Shown: positions 45,735 through 61,254 of the stretch, piece by piece
Layout: the number at the start of each line of letters is the position of its first letter
How positions within the stretch are numbered: the stretch's first letter is position 1
Assembly (NCBI RefSeq): GCF_000801105.2
Contig: NC_079512.1
Location: forward strand, 39,883,848-39,947,847
From: Raphanus sativus
Taxonomy: Eukaryota; Streptophyta; Magnoliopsida; Brassicales; Brassicaceae
Direction: 5' to 3'
Length of the DNA: 64,000 nt
Position numbers and translations under genes: made by a program
Notes under the pieces: model-generated
Database searches by the model: none
What the model saw: the letters and a program-made list of their open reading frames with translations, nothing else
What the model was told of the DNA's origin: nothing

Positions 45735-48348
45735 ATCTGATGATGATGATCTTGTGACGATGAAGTTAGGGTTTTATGGAGAGATGATGTTTAAAAGAGA
45801 AAGAGAGATAGAAAGGTTGGAGGAGGAAGGTGAGCAAAGCCTAAATTGTTTCTAGAAGAGAGTTGGTGAGACACGTTTGAATGCAGTGGCTAGTGGGCTC
45901 CGTTTATGATTTCTTATTTTCCCTAAATTTAATAAAATTTAATTTGTAATAGTATTGTTTTTATTTTATTCTTTGATCAAAAGTCAAAACTATTAAACTG
46001 CAATATTCAGACGATATTCTTAAATATGTCAATGTGAAAATGCTATAAAGCATTATTCAAATAAATATTATTTTAATTTTTTTTTTGTTACCTAAAAAAA
46101 TATCACTTTACAATTTCAATGCATACTATACTTATTTTAGTTGAAAATTAATTTTAAACTGCATTGATTTTATATATAATTTTATTTATTTCAAATACTA
46201 TTATCAGACATATATAATTAATAATAATTTACATATATTTCTGTTATTTTCTTAATTGTGTTAAAAGTATTAAACTGACATTTATTTAAAAACGGAAGGA
46301 GTATTGTACTTGAATATTCCTAGAGTATTATATATTGTTAATGAAAAACTACAGACCACAACATATATGTTATACGTTTCTGAATTTGAATCTAACATTT
46401 GAATAAACGGTTACGTTGTTGCATTTGTCAGAGGAGTTTACCACTACACATTACCACATGTTTACCAGTTACCACTTGATTGAAATGCAAACGTAGTGTA
46501 CCACAACTCATTTGACAAAAAAAAAGTCTATCGCAACTCACAAGATAATGCATTTTCTTGTGATATTTTGCATTTTCTTGCTCTCTTATTTAAATATGAA
46601 TGCCAGTTTACAAAAAAAAACTCACAGGATAATGTGATATTGTGTAAGAAATATTAAGAATATTGTAAGAATAAAAACGGATTTGATTATAAAAGTTATA
46701 AGGATTGTTTTGGAACAAAGCATGATGGTTTGGTACTGCATAGAATCATGGGAATTTATTTATCTTACAATAATGAGAAAATAATAGTTGTCAGTCAGTT
46801 TGGTAAGGAAGTTGCAAGAGCATCCAAAGTAGAATATTCAAATCAATAGATTAGAGATGTTAGTTAGAATTTTCAAAAAAGAAAGAAAAACATGTTAGTG
46901 ATGTCTGTCAACATTACTCAGATCGTTTTGTGGAATTTGAATTAGTTAGAATATCTTCATTTCATTCTCAAATCTCCATTTAATTTTGAACAGAATTAAT
47001 GATAAAAAAAATCACATAACTGAACTCTTTAAAAAAATTTTATCTAGAGGTGGCAAATTCAGGAGTTCCTACGATGTACAGTTTCTGGAATATCTTGCCT
47101 TTCGTGAATATTGGAAAAAGAATAAGCAAATGTTAGGCCAAAAGAAAAGAATAAGCAAAGGTAAACCAAAAATGATATCTACAAAACTAAATATGTCAAG
47201 AAAAATAGTGTGGAAGGTGAAGCCTCACGTGGAGTTTGTAGTATTAGTAATGTGATGAAAAAGTATAGAGTGGTTTTCTACCTGCTTTCTTGGTTTTCTC
47301 CTTTAATGATTTGCCCTAACACGTACCTTTTTTACTTTTCCAACCACCAAATTTAAATCCTTAAATTATTTTATCGTCATTAATTCAAGCTTTTCTAAAA
47401 TTGTAACGTCCACCTAATTGTGTAAAACATGGTTTTTTGGCAAGCCTATCATGAAATAAATCATTGAATTGGAACTCTATCATATAGTCTGATATGATCT
47501 GCTTGCATACAGTTATTGTAAATGCTCGTGAACATTCTTTTTGTCTACCATAGCAAATATTAAAAGACATAGCCTTCTTAATGTTTATGTATTTTGCAAT
47601 TTAGTTTAGCAATATATAGGGTAGTGTTGAAGTTTTTGTAACAATATATGTGTCCAGTTTGCTCAATAAGTGGAATTTTTTGTTTAGACCAAACATTAGT
47701 GGTTAATTCAAGGATTCGAGTGGTACGTCGTTAAACTATAGTATTAGATGCGGAGAAGATAAAGTATCAAAGCCTATGGTGGTGGGTAGCACAGCTGTTG
47801 TTCTCCTTCCTCGGAAAATTTGACGATAGTGAATAGAAGAAGAACAAGTGAACGATTCTTAGAATAACCAAACCATATTCACCCTTCAAAATAAATATCT
47901 TAATCATTGTATCAAATGAGTTACTAATAGTTTACTTAACCCGAAAAATTAGTGTAAAATCAGGTTTACTATATATATACACGAACCAACATTCTTGACG
48001 CTTTTTAAAAATAGCTATATATTTGTAATAAGTATCAATAAAGAACAGATAAATAATAAATTTGGTGGCTGACAAAAAAAATTGGTTTTCAAAATTGTTT
48101 GTAGATGTTTTTTTAGAAAAGGAAAGTAGGTTACTGGTAAGAGTTTGTTGGATACCTGAAAGACAATCTTAAAGAGTTTGGTAGATTTCATGGTGTACAT
48201 TTACTCTGAACTGCTACCGACACAATAGAGTATTTAATTTATTAACAATAAAGAAATTGGATAGAGTATACATGTGATTTGTTGTCCACACACCAAACAC
48301 ACCTTGAAATAAATGTACATTACATATTAGTATATTACATACTCAGTA
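45735..48348. other. MYB32 upstream region and AT-rich spacer
   Basis: No gene supported. A solo MITE-like end ACGGAAGGAGTA lies at about 46294. An open frame at 46986-47255 (89 codons, Lys-rich) has no recognised domain and is probably chance. APX3, expected here by Arabidopsis order, is not visible. Confidence 0.45.
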
Positions 48349-48994
48349 TCTATCTTATTAAAACAGAAACATTCTGTTGGACCTAACATTTATTTTGTAA
48401 GTTTTTAAATTAAATACACCTTTATACTTTATAGTTAAACATACATTAAGTCACTAATGTTTCTTTCTTTATACTACTATTCATGTTTCCAAACAATATA
48501 CTTATTTTTTTATACTACTATCAATGTTTCCAAACAATATATTTTTTATACTACTATCAATGTTTCCAAATAATACAATAATTAATCTTAGTTATTTTAT
48601 ATCTATCATTTTCTCTTTAAAATTTGTAGAAACAGTCATAATTTCATAAATTGCAAATAGTGAACTTTAAAATTTCGATTATAAGATTACAAATTATGAA
48701 ACTATTACAATTTAAATCCAATTAGATTACATATCGGTCATCCATCAGTTCAATCGGTTAGTCTCGGTTTTAGTGATTTTTTAATATGATATTTTTTAAA
48801 AACATAAATTGAATTGTCAGATCTCCGGATTAACCGGTATAATCACAATCGGGTTGAATTTAAAAATACTGATTTAAATCCAAAAATATTTTAAATACAC
48901 ACTCTTTAAAAATAACCAAAATATTTATTAAATTATTATTGAAATTTTTCATCGTAAAATATCTCGCGCTTCAAAAGCGCGGGTCAAAATCTAG
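48349..48994 (+). mobile_element. Non-autonomous Helitron C
   Basis: The 5' end TCTATCTTATTAAAACAGAA shares its first 25 bases with Helitron B and is preceded by A. The 3' hairpin is CGCGCTT-CAA-AAGCGCG (48965-48981), followed by GGTCAAAAT and CTAG (48991-48994), then T. 646 bp, no coding capacity. Confidence 0.87.
48467..48580. repeat. Minisatellite in Helitron C
   Basis: Three tandem copies of a 33-38 bp unit containing TTATACTACTATCAATGTTT and CCAAACAATA. Confidence 0.8.
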
Positions 48995-49867
48995 TGACTT
49001 TTAAAACGTATACACACCTAAAATTGGCACCAATACATAGTGCACTATCCAACATATATTTTCCTAACTATCCTCAGTACATTATATTTTTTTCAAAAAA
49101 AAATTATAAGCATGTTATTGTTAGGTTGCAAATCTTCACATTCCATAGAAACAATTCTTTTACGTAAGAAACAAAAATTGGGAAATAAAGCTAGTTCGGT
49201 GACGCAAAAACATAAACGCTTTACGTCCATTAGTGGGTGACTGTCAACCAACATAATTTCCTTACCGTTTCTATTGAAAATACAAAAAACAAAGAAAAGG
49301 TTTTAAAGAAGCTTCCTACCTAACAAAACCTAACACGTTATGTTAGGTCCAGTGTCAGGTTATGCCCCACTTTGCAGGTATCGACTAATCTTTGGTAGAT
49401 ATCCAACAAATTTTGTTAATTGTTATCATCATCAGTATAATTTGTAATGAACAGTAATGCAGCCATGAATCACACGATCAGTTTCAACCCCAAATGTTAA
49501 CTTTAACTTTAACTTTTTACTACAAAATCGTATGGTCGTGGATTAAAGAGTTTTAGCATCTATGGTATGGACCAGCTCCTCCTCAATATGTTATTTTCTC
49601 CCAAACAAAAGGAAACAGTAAATAAAAGGGTTGGTTAAAAAAAAAAAAGGGTTGGTTAATAAAACAAATAATGGTTTAAATATGTAGTTGTTATTTGCTC
49701 GGATCATATTCCCAATATCTTACTCGGATGTAAACGTTTAAATTCAAGAAACCAAGTACAAGCCGAGAGACAAAAATCAACACTGCCACAACACTTTTTG
49801 AAATTGGTCAATTAAACGCAGAATATTTTTTTGCCAAAATAAACGCAGAATATGAACCATTCAACCC
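48995..49867. other. Spacer between Helitron C and BGAL11
   Basis: Presumed BGAL11 3' flank and AT-rich DNA with a repeated GGGTTGGTTAA word at about 49629-49660. No gene seen. Confidence 0.45.
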
Positions 49868-52800
49868 TCAGTTCTTCTTGCCACGAGCACACTTGACTTG
49901 TACGGCAAGCGTCTTCACAACGTTCTTACATGAATCCTTCTTGTCTTGTTGGAATGTGCTTTTGTTCACCGGAATCACACACTCTGCTTTTCCCAAACAA
50001 TGCTGCACAAGTTTCTTTCGTTAGTTACTTCTAAAACAAGCTACACATTGCAAAACAATAAGAAACAGAATCTGATTTTTACCTTCTCAACGACTTGCTT
50101 TGAAACAGGAGCATTACAAGTACCAAGTGTGAAGTTTCCACAATCACCAATAGGGTTTCCGAAGCTAGCGAACTCAACGGCTGCGATCTTCTTATTGCCT
50201 GAGCATTTAAGAGTAGCCGTGAGACTCACTTTATCTGTGATGGCTTGGACCTCGTCTTTCTTCCTAATCCAGTGTCCAACACTTGGAGTGTAGTTTTCTC
50301 CGACGTAAGAACAAACAGTGTCTCTGTTGACGATGACAAAGTCTATAAGCTCAGGCTTCACATTAGGCTCTTCCTCGAATATAACGAGAAGATTTTTCTT
50401 GGGCTTCAAGAAAGATCTAGGGATGTGATATTCTATTTGCGTGGATTGATTTAATGGATTCAAGAAAGACATCCAATATCTTCCAACACCTTCTCCATTC
50501 ACCCAAATCAACCCTTTTCCCATTCCACTCATGCGTACCGCTGCTGCGCTTTCGCTCTCTGGTGCATCGAAGTAGGTCTGAAATGTTTCACATTCATTAG
50601 GTCATTAGACAATCTCTACATTACATTTTATATAGTTTGAGTTTTTTGGTTTTGTTTTCATTACCTGGTACCATGTCATTCCTGGTGCTTTTCCAGTGAA
50701 TTTCTCCCATTTGACCTTCTTCAAACCTTTCCCGGTTTGAATTCTGAGTCTTTCTCCTTCCATACCGACCTAAATATCGATAAAACGGATCAAACAAGTG
50801 GTATACATGCTCAATGTTTTGAATCAATTGCAGATATATTAAGAGATCGATTTGAAACCTTGTTCCCCCATTTGCTGCTTTCAGTGAGATCAAGTGTTCC
50901 AGAACTCAATCCTAAGATGGAAACACTACGAGGACCGGTGTATCTATGCTCCAAGTAAGATCCACTGTCCTGTAAAAAAAAAAAAATCCCAACCACTTAA
51001 AAACATATCTTCATCTATATATAGATTCAAAAACGTTGAATTATATTTGTTACTTACTGGAAATCCAGTGAGAACACCAAGCATAACAAGGTGATTCTCT
51101 CCTGCTTTTAGTGTGACCGGTTTCTGGAACACAAAACTTTTCTCGTCATGGCTTCCATGTCCATTTCCTGGTAGTAGAGAAACACATAACATCATCATCA
51201 TAGCTTATTTTCATATTTTTTTACATCATATCTTCACAATTTTTACCAAGGTATTTTCCGTTAAACCAAACATGCAATGCGTGTCCAAGACTAGCAATCC
51301 TCAGATCAGTTTTAGCTCCTTTCTTCTTAGGTAATTGCTTCTTATGGACCTTGAAGCTGTAAGGCAAAACTAACGTCAAGATTCTCTTCATTGTTTCTTT
51401 TATATATGTATGATCAAATGAAATGAGTATTTACCTTGTTGTGTACCATCCATAGTCTGATTTGTCTTTAGTCAAACCGTAAAGCTCAACGGGTACGTAA
51501 TTGTTACCTTCTAGCTTTTTAGGCAATGGCTCAGTGAACACTTTGAAATCAAACTTCTTGTTCGCCTTCTTAGACTTCATAAAGTTTCTTGAAGTGTGGT
51601 GAGAAACAATCTGGTCAAGTCCAAATAAACAATAACACGTTATTAACTTTGTTATTGTTTTTGCTTGAATACACCAGAGTTTAATAATGTTTTCTTCACC
51701 TGTGCAGTGTTGTAAACAACAGTTTTACAATCTGGAAGAATACTAATGGAACGAGGAGCTATCACATATTCTTTCCCCCTGAATTTAATGGTTTCTGCAA
51801 CTTCGGTGTTGTTGTTAGCCAAGAAAGCTGCACAAGATTTAGTTCCAGGCTGTTCGTAGTATCTAATCTGTAATATACAAACATATAAATAGTTGAGTAA
51901 TTTTTAAATAACGTAATCTTTCTTGATGAGTAATACATGCTATTTTGATACCTCTGTATCTTTTCCAGGCTTCTCGGTTCGAGGCTGACCCCAAAGAAGT
52001 GGTTTCTTGCAGAGGTTAAGAGCGTTGTGAAGATGTTTAAGATGACCATACTTAGGCTCTTTCTCTAAACCATATTCATCAAGAGGTGCATCATCGTAGT
52101 ATCTAGTGGTTACATAATGGGCAGAGGTTCTACCGAAGTTGGTTCCTCCATGGTACTACAAGATTTATAACACAATAAATACCCATTTGAACAATCATTT
52201 CTATTGTAAGATTTTAAAGACAGTTTAGTAGAATTCAAGGGTTTATTATAATACCATGTAGTAGTTCACATGACTTCCATTCTTGGAGAAGAATCGAGCA
52301 ACTGAGAAAGCAATATCTTCTACTGATCTTTTAACTGGCGAATCACCAAACACACGGAACCTGTTGTAGTAAATTTTGTTCTTAAACAATGGCCTTTCAT
52401 GAACAAATCTCAATTTTCTACATTTTTTTTAACTACGAGTAAAAACTCACTGAGTTGTCCAGTTCTCAGTCCATAAAGACGGTTTGTTATCTTTGTTTGG
52501 ACCAGGGAAAGTATCACCGCAGTGCCTTCCGTTGCAAGCATTGATCTGTTTCAATGTTTTTCAAATCCTATAGAACATTTTCTTCCATTTCAGACAAAAC
52601 CCAACTTAGACATTATAACGACTTTACCATAGGATCAGGAGCATCGTTCTGCTTGCACATAACCCATGGGATCCCAAGATTCATTGAGTCGACCAACTTT
52701 GATCCCCATTTAATGTAGTTTACTCCGTCTTGTTTATATGCACGTTGAACCGCGCTATACTCGTTCTCTATCTGCAATTCATATTCATTACAAAACCGTT

Positions 52801-53800
52801 CATAATTATAAAGATCATTAGGTATATGTGTGTTAGGATTTTTGTGCGAGACCTGTCCTAATATAATGGGGCCTCCTTGTGAAGCAAACAATTTTTCCTC
52901 CTTCATTTTGTCGAGTACCATCCGTACATATCTCTCTGTATGTTGCTGCAGTAGTTTTTTGTTGTCATATATGTTAATCTCTTTACTTGTAACAAAAGGC
53001 ACACATTTTATCAAATGTAATACCTTGAATGGTTTATTGTCTGTACGGAAGAAAATTCCAGGAACTTCTCTGAGCCAATAAGGAAGTCCTCTAATATATA
53101 TTTAAGAAAGAAAACAACTCACGTAAAACATTATGGTAAAATTTAAGAAAGGAATAAGCAAAACTAAAAAGCAGAGATTATTGAATTTATTATTACCCAT
53201 GAGTCCATTCAGCTTGGATAAACGGTCCAAGCCTCAATGTCACGTACATGCCATTCTTCTCAATCAACTTTATGAACTTCACCAAATCAGCTCGTCCCGA
53301 AAAGTTGAACTAATGAAAACAAACACAAAAATTTCTTAAAATCTAAATATATGTAATGTTTTATATGTTTGAACACGATTCAAACAAATCGGTTTGAGTT
53401 TGTAACTACCTTTCCTTGTTCAGGCTCATGTACATTCCAGAAGACGTATGTCTGAATGGTGTTCAAACCGCCTTGTTTCGCTCTCTTGATGATACTTGGC
53501 CACATCTAGACAAAATCCAAAAAAAATCTCTATATCAATACAAAGAACCTTATAAGACAAAGAAGATTATTTGATTGAAAGATATAATACTTCAGGAGTG
53601 CTGCGAGGATAGTGGATAGAGCCAGAAAAAAGAAGCTCTCTTTTGCCATCGACGATCAAGGATGTTCCATCATAAGTTACCTCCTTACCTTTTGTCTTCT
53701 TTTTCCCCTCTTTTTTTTTTGAGGCAAATGTGCAAGAAGACGAGAGGAAAACCACAAGAACGGCCGTTAAGAGCCATCGATGAAAAGAATGCTTTCTCAT
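49868..53800 (-). CDS. BGAL11: Beta-galactosidase BGAL11 (GH35)
   Basis: Seventeen exons: 53800-53591, 53505-53410, 53309-53197, 53090-53024, 52945-52853, 52771-52628, 52545-52451, 52360-52255, 52155-51952, 51867-51700, 51610-51435, 51356-51247, 51167-51058, 50969-50859, 50769-50665, 50577-50083, 50002-49868. Together they give 845 uninterrupted residues. A signal peptide ([18 protein letters not shown]) is followed by a Lys-rich stretch. The GH35 acid/base Glu lies in [13 protein letters not shown] (exon 5/6 junction) and the nucleophile Glu in [11 protein letters not shown]. The C-terminal lectin-like domain has [20 protein letters not shown] and paired cysteines ([23 protein letters not shown]). 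BGAL11 and its relatives are strongly expressed in pollen and trim galactosyl residues of cell-wall polymers; that role is inferred. Syntenic with At4g35010. Confidence 0.95.
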
Positions 53801-56753
<2,953 letters not shown>

Positions 56754-58929
56754 TTCCATTAGAGAACCAACCAACAGGAGGACTGAAGTAGCTCTCACCA
56801 CTTGTTTGTTTTCCTCAGGAAAGGAGGAAGAATCTGTTGTTTGTAGTCTTTTAAAAAAAAAACAGAAGAAGTAGTAACCAAGTATTTGTATTCTTGTTTG
56901 CATTTTGATCTGTATATATATTCCACGATTACTCGATTTCTTTTGCTTCCTAGACTTGCACTGATTATTTTTTATCATCCAATAATGTTCCAAAAGTTTA
57001 GATAAACCCAACACCAACTTACAAGCCTCTTCCTTCACTTGCACAGTTTCACCCAAACAATGATACTGTCTACAAACATCTGTTTGGACATATTCTTCAA
57101 GAGCAATGAAGCTCTGAACTTGCCTTTTCTAATGTTTTTGTAAGATTAAAAGTGGCAAAGGGAAGTTGAAACCTGATTTTTTTCATTAAATTCCAATTGA
57201 TACATGGAGTAGACGTTTTCTCTTTGCAGAGTATTGACTTAATTTGATTTGTGGGCATAACCTTTGGCTTATCATCATCATCACCAAACGAATCTCGTTT
57301 GTTGATCAATCTCTTTCTTTGCGTTAACTGCCTCTCGATTCAGACAGACCCACGTATATATTTATTCGATCCCCACCACACTATATTATTTCAAAATAAA
57401 AGATTAATTCAAATAGTTGCTATGTTTAGTGAACTAATATTCACCTAAAAGCATTTCAATCACAGTACTTAGACTATATAATATACTCCTCCCCTACGCC
57501 CTACTAGCCCTACTTACCAACTTTCCTTTGACATAAGCACTAAAATCGAATTTTTCCTTTTAGTAATATTCAATGTGATGATCTTTGCACCACTGCTTTT
57601 TTAAAAAATTCGTTCAATTTGCTAAAATAATATTTACATTTGATATTATTGAGCTAAAGTTTATCATTTGTCTTCTAAATGTGTTCGTTCTCCTTGGCCC
57701 TTTAAATAATCCAGATAGTTACCGAATTAATTATAAAGCTTCCCATATGCATTGCATTTTTCTATTACTAGCATTTTACTTCTCCTACTTGTCTACTTAA
57801 AAACAAAATGTGATAAAAAAATGTGACATTTGTCAAATCTTCACATATTTCCCAAAATTATGAAAGATTTTTTAAATATGTGAATAGGAAAAGAACTTCG
57901 TAGTGTACACGGACTTTGTTAAATTAATTATCGAGGCATTGCCGTACGTAGTAGGGCAGCCTTCATGGCTTGAGTCGAGGCGTGTTCGTTACGCTCTACC
58001 ATCAGTAGCCGGTGGCCACACACTCACAAGCCCCCTTTTAATCACCGGATATCGAGGGTTTCCCGCGAGTTTTACCGGTTTCCTATAACTAACTTCTTTT
58101 ATGCTCTTTTTTTTTTCTCTTTTTTGTTCTTCTTACGAAGTAAAAAAAAAAGAACATAAGAATCAGTAAAATACACAAAACTACGTCTTTCTCTCTCGTC
58201 TCGCCGACACTTTCGTGGTTCTATCGGTTTATATTTCATGATAAGCTCAATCATCTTTTTAGTGATATAACCATAAGTATGATACAGACGATGATAATCA
58301 ACAATTACGTCTGAGAAAATTCAAGTCCTTTAATGTGTAAGATTTTTATTTTATTTTTAAATATATGTCAATCTTCTATTAGTCGTATAGCAGGTTCAAA
58401 ATGCTGATGGTACATGGCGGTAGATTTCGGTTAAAGACCAAATTTAATAATACATGTAAAGAGTTTTGGTAACACTATCTTGTCCCGTTCTGCTCTACTT
58501 TGTCTTTTCAAACCCATCTCTGCTATATTTTTTCCTCCATTATTTACATAAATTATATAATAAACTATCTTTTCTTGATATTAACAAATCACTTGTTACA
58601 ATGGGGCTTAAGTTTGCCTTGTTTCCTCTGTTTGATAAGCTCCAGAGGACATTTTCTTTGAACGATTCAGAAGATCTTATTGTGGTAAAAGGAAGTTCAG
58701 TTTGGAATCAAGATTTCAAGAAGACTAAGGTGAGAACATTCTTTTAAAAAAAGTGTTGATAAGAATCGTTTCATTTTCTACCTCTTTTCCTATTTTCTTC
58801 CAGTTTTGATGTAACCTAAACAGGGAGTTAAGTTTCAGGTTTTGGTTGCACATCGATTGCTAAATTCTACGTGAAGAAACTGCCTCCAACGACTGAAGTC
58901 TTGGCCATCGCAAAATACCTCTATGAGCA
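56754..58929. other. Spacer and disrupted 5' part of the kinase gene
   Basis: 56754-57250 is ROP6 3'-UTR and spacer. A GC-rich island at about 57930-58080 stands out from AT-rich surroundings but has no ATG-initiated frame or recognised match. 58602-58929 carries exon-like sequence discussed with the kinase. Confidence 0.45.
58602..58929 (+). pseudogene. Frame-disrupted N-terminal exons of the kinase gene
   Basis: An ATG at 58602 opens MGLKFALFPLFDKLQRTFSL to KKTK, ending at a good donor (AAG|GTGAGA, 58730/58731). After an acceptor at 58837-58838 the sequence reads VLVAHRLLNST and then meets TGA at 58872-58874. The second frame reads [20 protein letters not shown] and ends in TAG. The kinase frame starts in the third frame at 58930. 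Codon-like text in three successive frames suggests frameshifts in an older N-terminal domain, or exons I have mis-joined. Confidence 0.5.
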
Positions 58930-60779
58930 ATGGCTTTGGTTAATACTTCGGCGCATAAAGTAGATTTAAGGTCAAACTCTAAACGTTCTGATAGTGAATC
59001 AAGGGCTAACAACCAAGAACTCTTGAAGATGAGTGAAGAAAAGAGGAAGATCTCAGGAAGGTCGGTTTCACTTCCATCGATAGACATATTACTAGACGAG
59101 AAACCAGGTTGGCCGTTTCTTAAAATAGCAACTTTAGAAACACCGCAAGTTCAGCATTGGCACACACGGAACGTCTCAGTTGTCAACTGGGTCATGAGCT
59201 TACCTGAACGGTTTCCAGATCATCAGCAGAATCTAAACTCTGAGACCAGCTTTGTGAAGAAACAACTTAAGGACATATTGAGAGACATCAACAAATGGTT
59301 CAGCTACGATGTTCTTAAGACAGCAACATCAGATTTCTCACAAGGTACTCTGTTTTTTTTTTCTCTTTTTGTTTCTCCTTACTCTCTACGTGTGTTGTGA
59401 GTTTTGGATTAATATTTGCTTTTATATATGAAAGAAAATCTTATTGGGAAAGGAGGGTGTAGTGAGGTGTACAGAGGGGTTCTCAAAGATGGAACAGACA
59501 TTGCAGTGAAAATCTTGAAATCATCATCTAAAGAAGCTATGACAAATTTTGTTCATGAAATTGACATTATCTCTTCTTTGAGTCACCAAAACATCTCAGA
59601 GCTACTTGGTGTTTGTGTCCAAGACAATGATCTAATCTCTGTTTACAACCTTTCATCCTTAGGAAGTTTAGAGGAAACCTTCCACGGTAACACAACGCTC
59701 TCAACTTTGTATAGATAATGTCCCTCTCAAAGTGGTGTATATGTATAAAGTATGATGATTGATTATGTAGGTAAAAAGCATGTACTATCATGGGAGGAGA
59801 GGTTCAATATAGCAATCGGCGTAGCGGAAGCGTTAGATTATCTTCATAACCGATGTCATAAGCCAGTGATTCACAGAGATGTCAAGACTTCAAATGTTCT
59901 TCTCTCAGATGAGCTCAAACCTCAGGTGGTAACAAAGGCTTTTTGCTAATTTTCTTTATGAAAGTCATAAGACACTAACATTGTGTATTGCTTTATGATT
60001 TTGAGAATAGCTGTCAGACTTTGGACTGTCGATGTGGGGACCTACGACATCTTCTCGATATTCTATACAAGGTGACGTGGTTGGCACTTTTGGATACCTT
60101 GCGCCAGAGTATTTCATGTACGGTAAAGTCAGTGACAAAGTCGACGTTTACGCCTTTGGAGTTATTCTGCTTGAACTCATATCAGGAAGAGATCCAATCT
60201 CGTTTGAGAATCCAAAAGGAGGAGAGAGCTTGGTTATGTGGGTACGTTTTCTCTTTAACTTGCATCACAAGCACAACTACATAAAACCCTAAAAAGACTT
60301 ACCCTTGGAGTGCAGGCAAAGCCGTTGATTGAGACTGGAAATGAAAAGGGACTGTTGGATCCAGACATAACAGATATATCCGACGAGAATCAGTTTCAGA
60401 GAATGGTTCTAGCTGCTGCACATTGCCTGACAAGATCAGCCACACATCGTCCTAGTATTAGACAAGTAAAATTTTTGTTTCCTTTGCACGAAAACCTAAC
60501 TTCGTCATCATCGAGAACTAATATCTAGTGTTTCGTCAGATACTGAGGCTACTAGGAGGTGTAGACGAAGTGGAGAAATGGTCCAAACGGATTAAGGAAG
60601 AAGAAAATGAAGATTGCTTCGATGACGAGGTTTACCCGAATATCAGGGCGGAACTGCACCTGAGCCTTGCGATGATGCTTGAGGTTGAAGACGATGAATC
60701 TGGATCAATCAGTCCCATGGAGAGAAGTAACAAGAGTTTTTTCTCTTCTTGTTGTTCATCTAGGGAACTTCAACCTTAA
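58930..60779 (+). CDS. Receptor-like cytoplasmic kinase, RLCK VI type (At4g35030-like)
   Basis: From ATG 58930, six exons (58930-59344, 59435-59686, 59771-59925, 60011-60241, 60316-60465, 60540-60779) give 480 residues in one frame. A Ser-rich N-terminal region leads to a full Ser/Thr kinase domain: glycine loop [11 protein letters not shown], lysine AVKILK, helix C Glu in [11 protein letters not shown], catalytic loop [31 protein letters not shown] and [18 protein letters not shown]. All residues needed for catalysis are present. The tail is acidic. No membrane segment is seen, so it is cytoplasmic. RLCK VI members often interact with ROP GTPases, and ROP6 is the upstream neighbour, but adjacency is inherited from the ancestor and proves nothing. 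Upstream exon-like sequence is out of frame. Confidence 0.85.
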
Positions 60780-61254
60780 TGCATTTATTGGACTTATCTT
60801 AGTAATGTACGTAATGTTTTTGTTGCTTCTACGTATTAGGAAAAATTATAAAAGCACAACTGTACCTAGCCAGGTATAGCAGTGTACGAAAAATTTAACT
60901 ATATATATTGACATCAAAAAATCCAAAAAATCTATATATCTCACATAACATTTGGACTTTCAACCCACAGTCCATAACTTATGAAAAGAGCACAATTTGA
61001 GGTATCACGGTGAGCACTGAGCAGCCAAGAGATGCAGGTACTCTGATCAAATTTGTGGATAAAACAGTATGACTTCAAGTCTTCGACTGCTTTCTGTTGA
61101 AGAGAAGGGGCATTCCTATCTCAAAAAGGGCCTAAGCACTTGGTTTGGGACAAGAATCCAAAATTCAATTCTACCACGAAGCTAGCACACACGTTTTCTT
61201 TGTTATATTGATTTGTTAATTTTTTTATACAAATAAACAACCGATGTACTAGAT
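60780..61254. other. Kinase 3' flank
   Basis: Kinase 3'-UTR, then about 240 bp of less AT-rich sequence (60960-61200) without a supported frame. It ends in the left copy of the target duplication AACCGATGTACTAGAT (61239-61254). Confidence 0.45.

Noticed and set aside
46986..47255. Lys-rich 89-codon frame in the MYB32-BGAL11 spacer
   Set aside because: AT-rich random composition, no domain, no splice or promoter support.
57903..58088. 61-codon frame over the GC-rich island
   Set aside because: Opens with GTG, not ATG, and has no recognisable motif.
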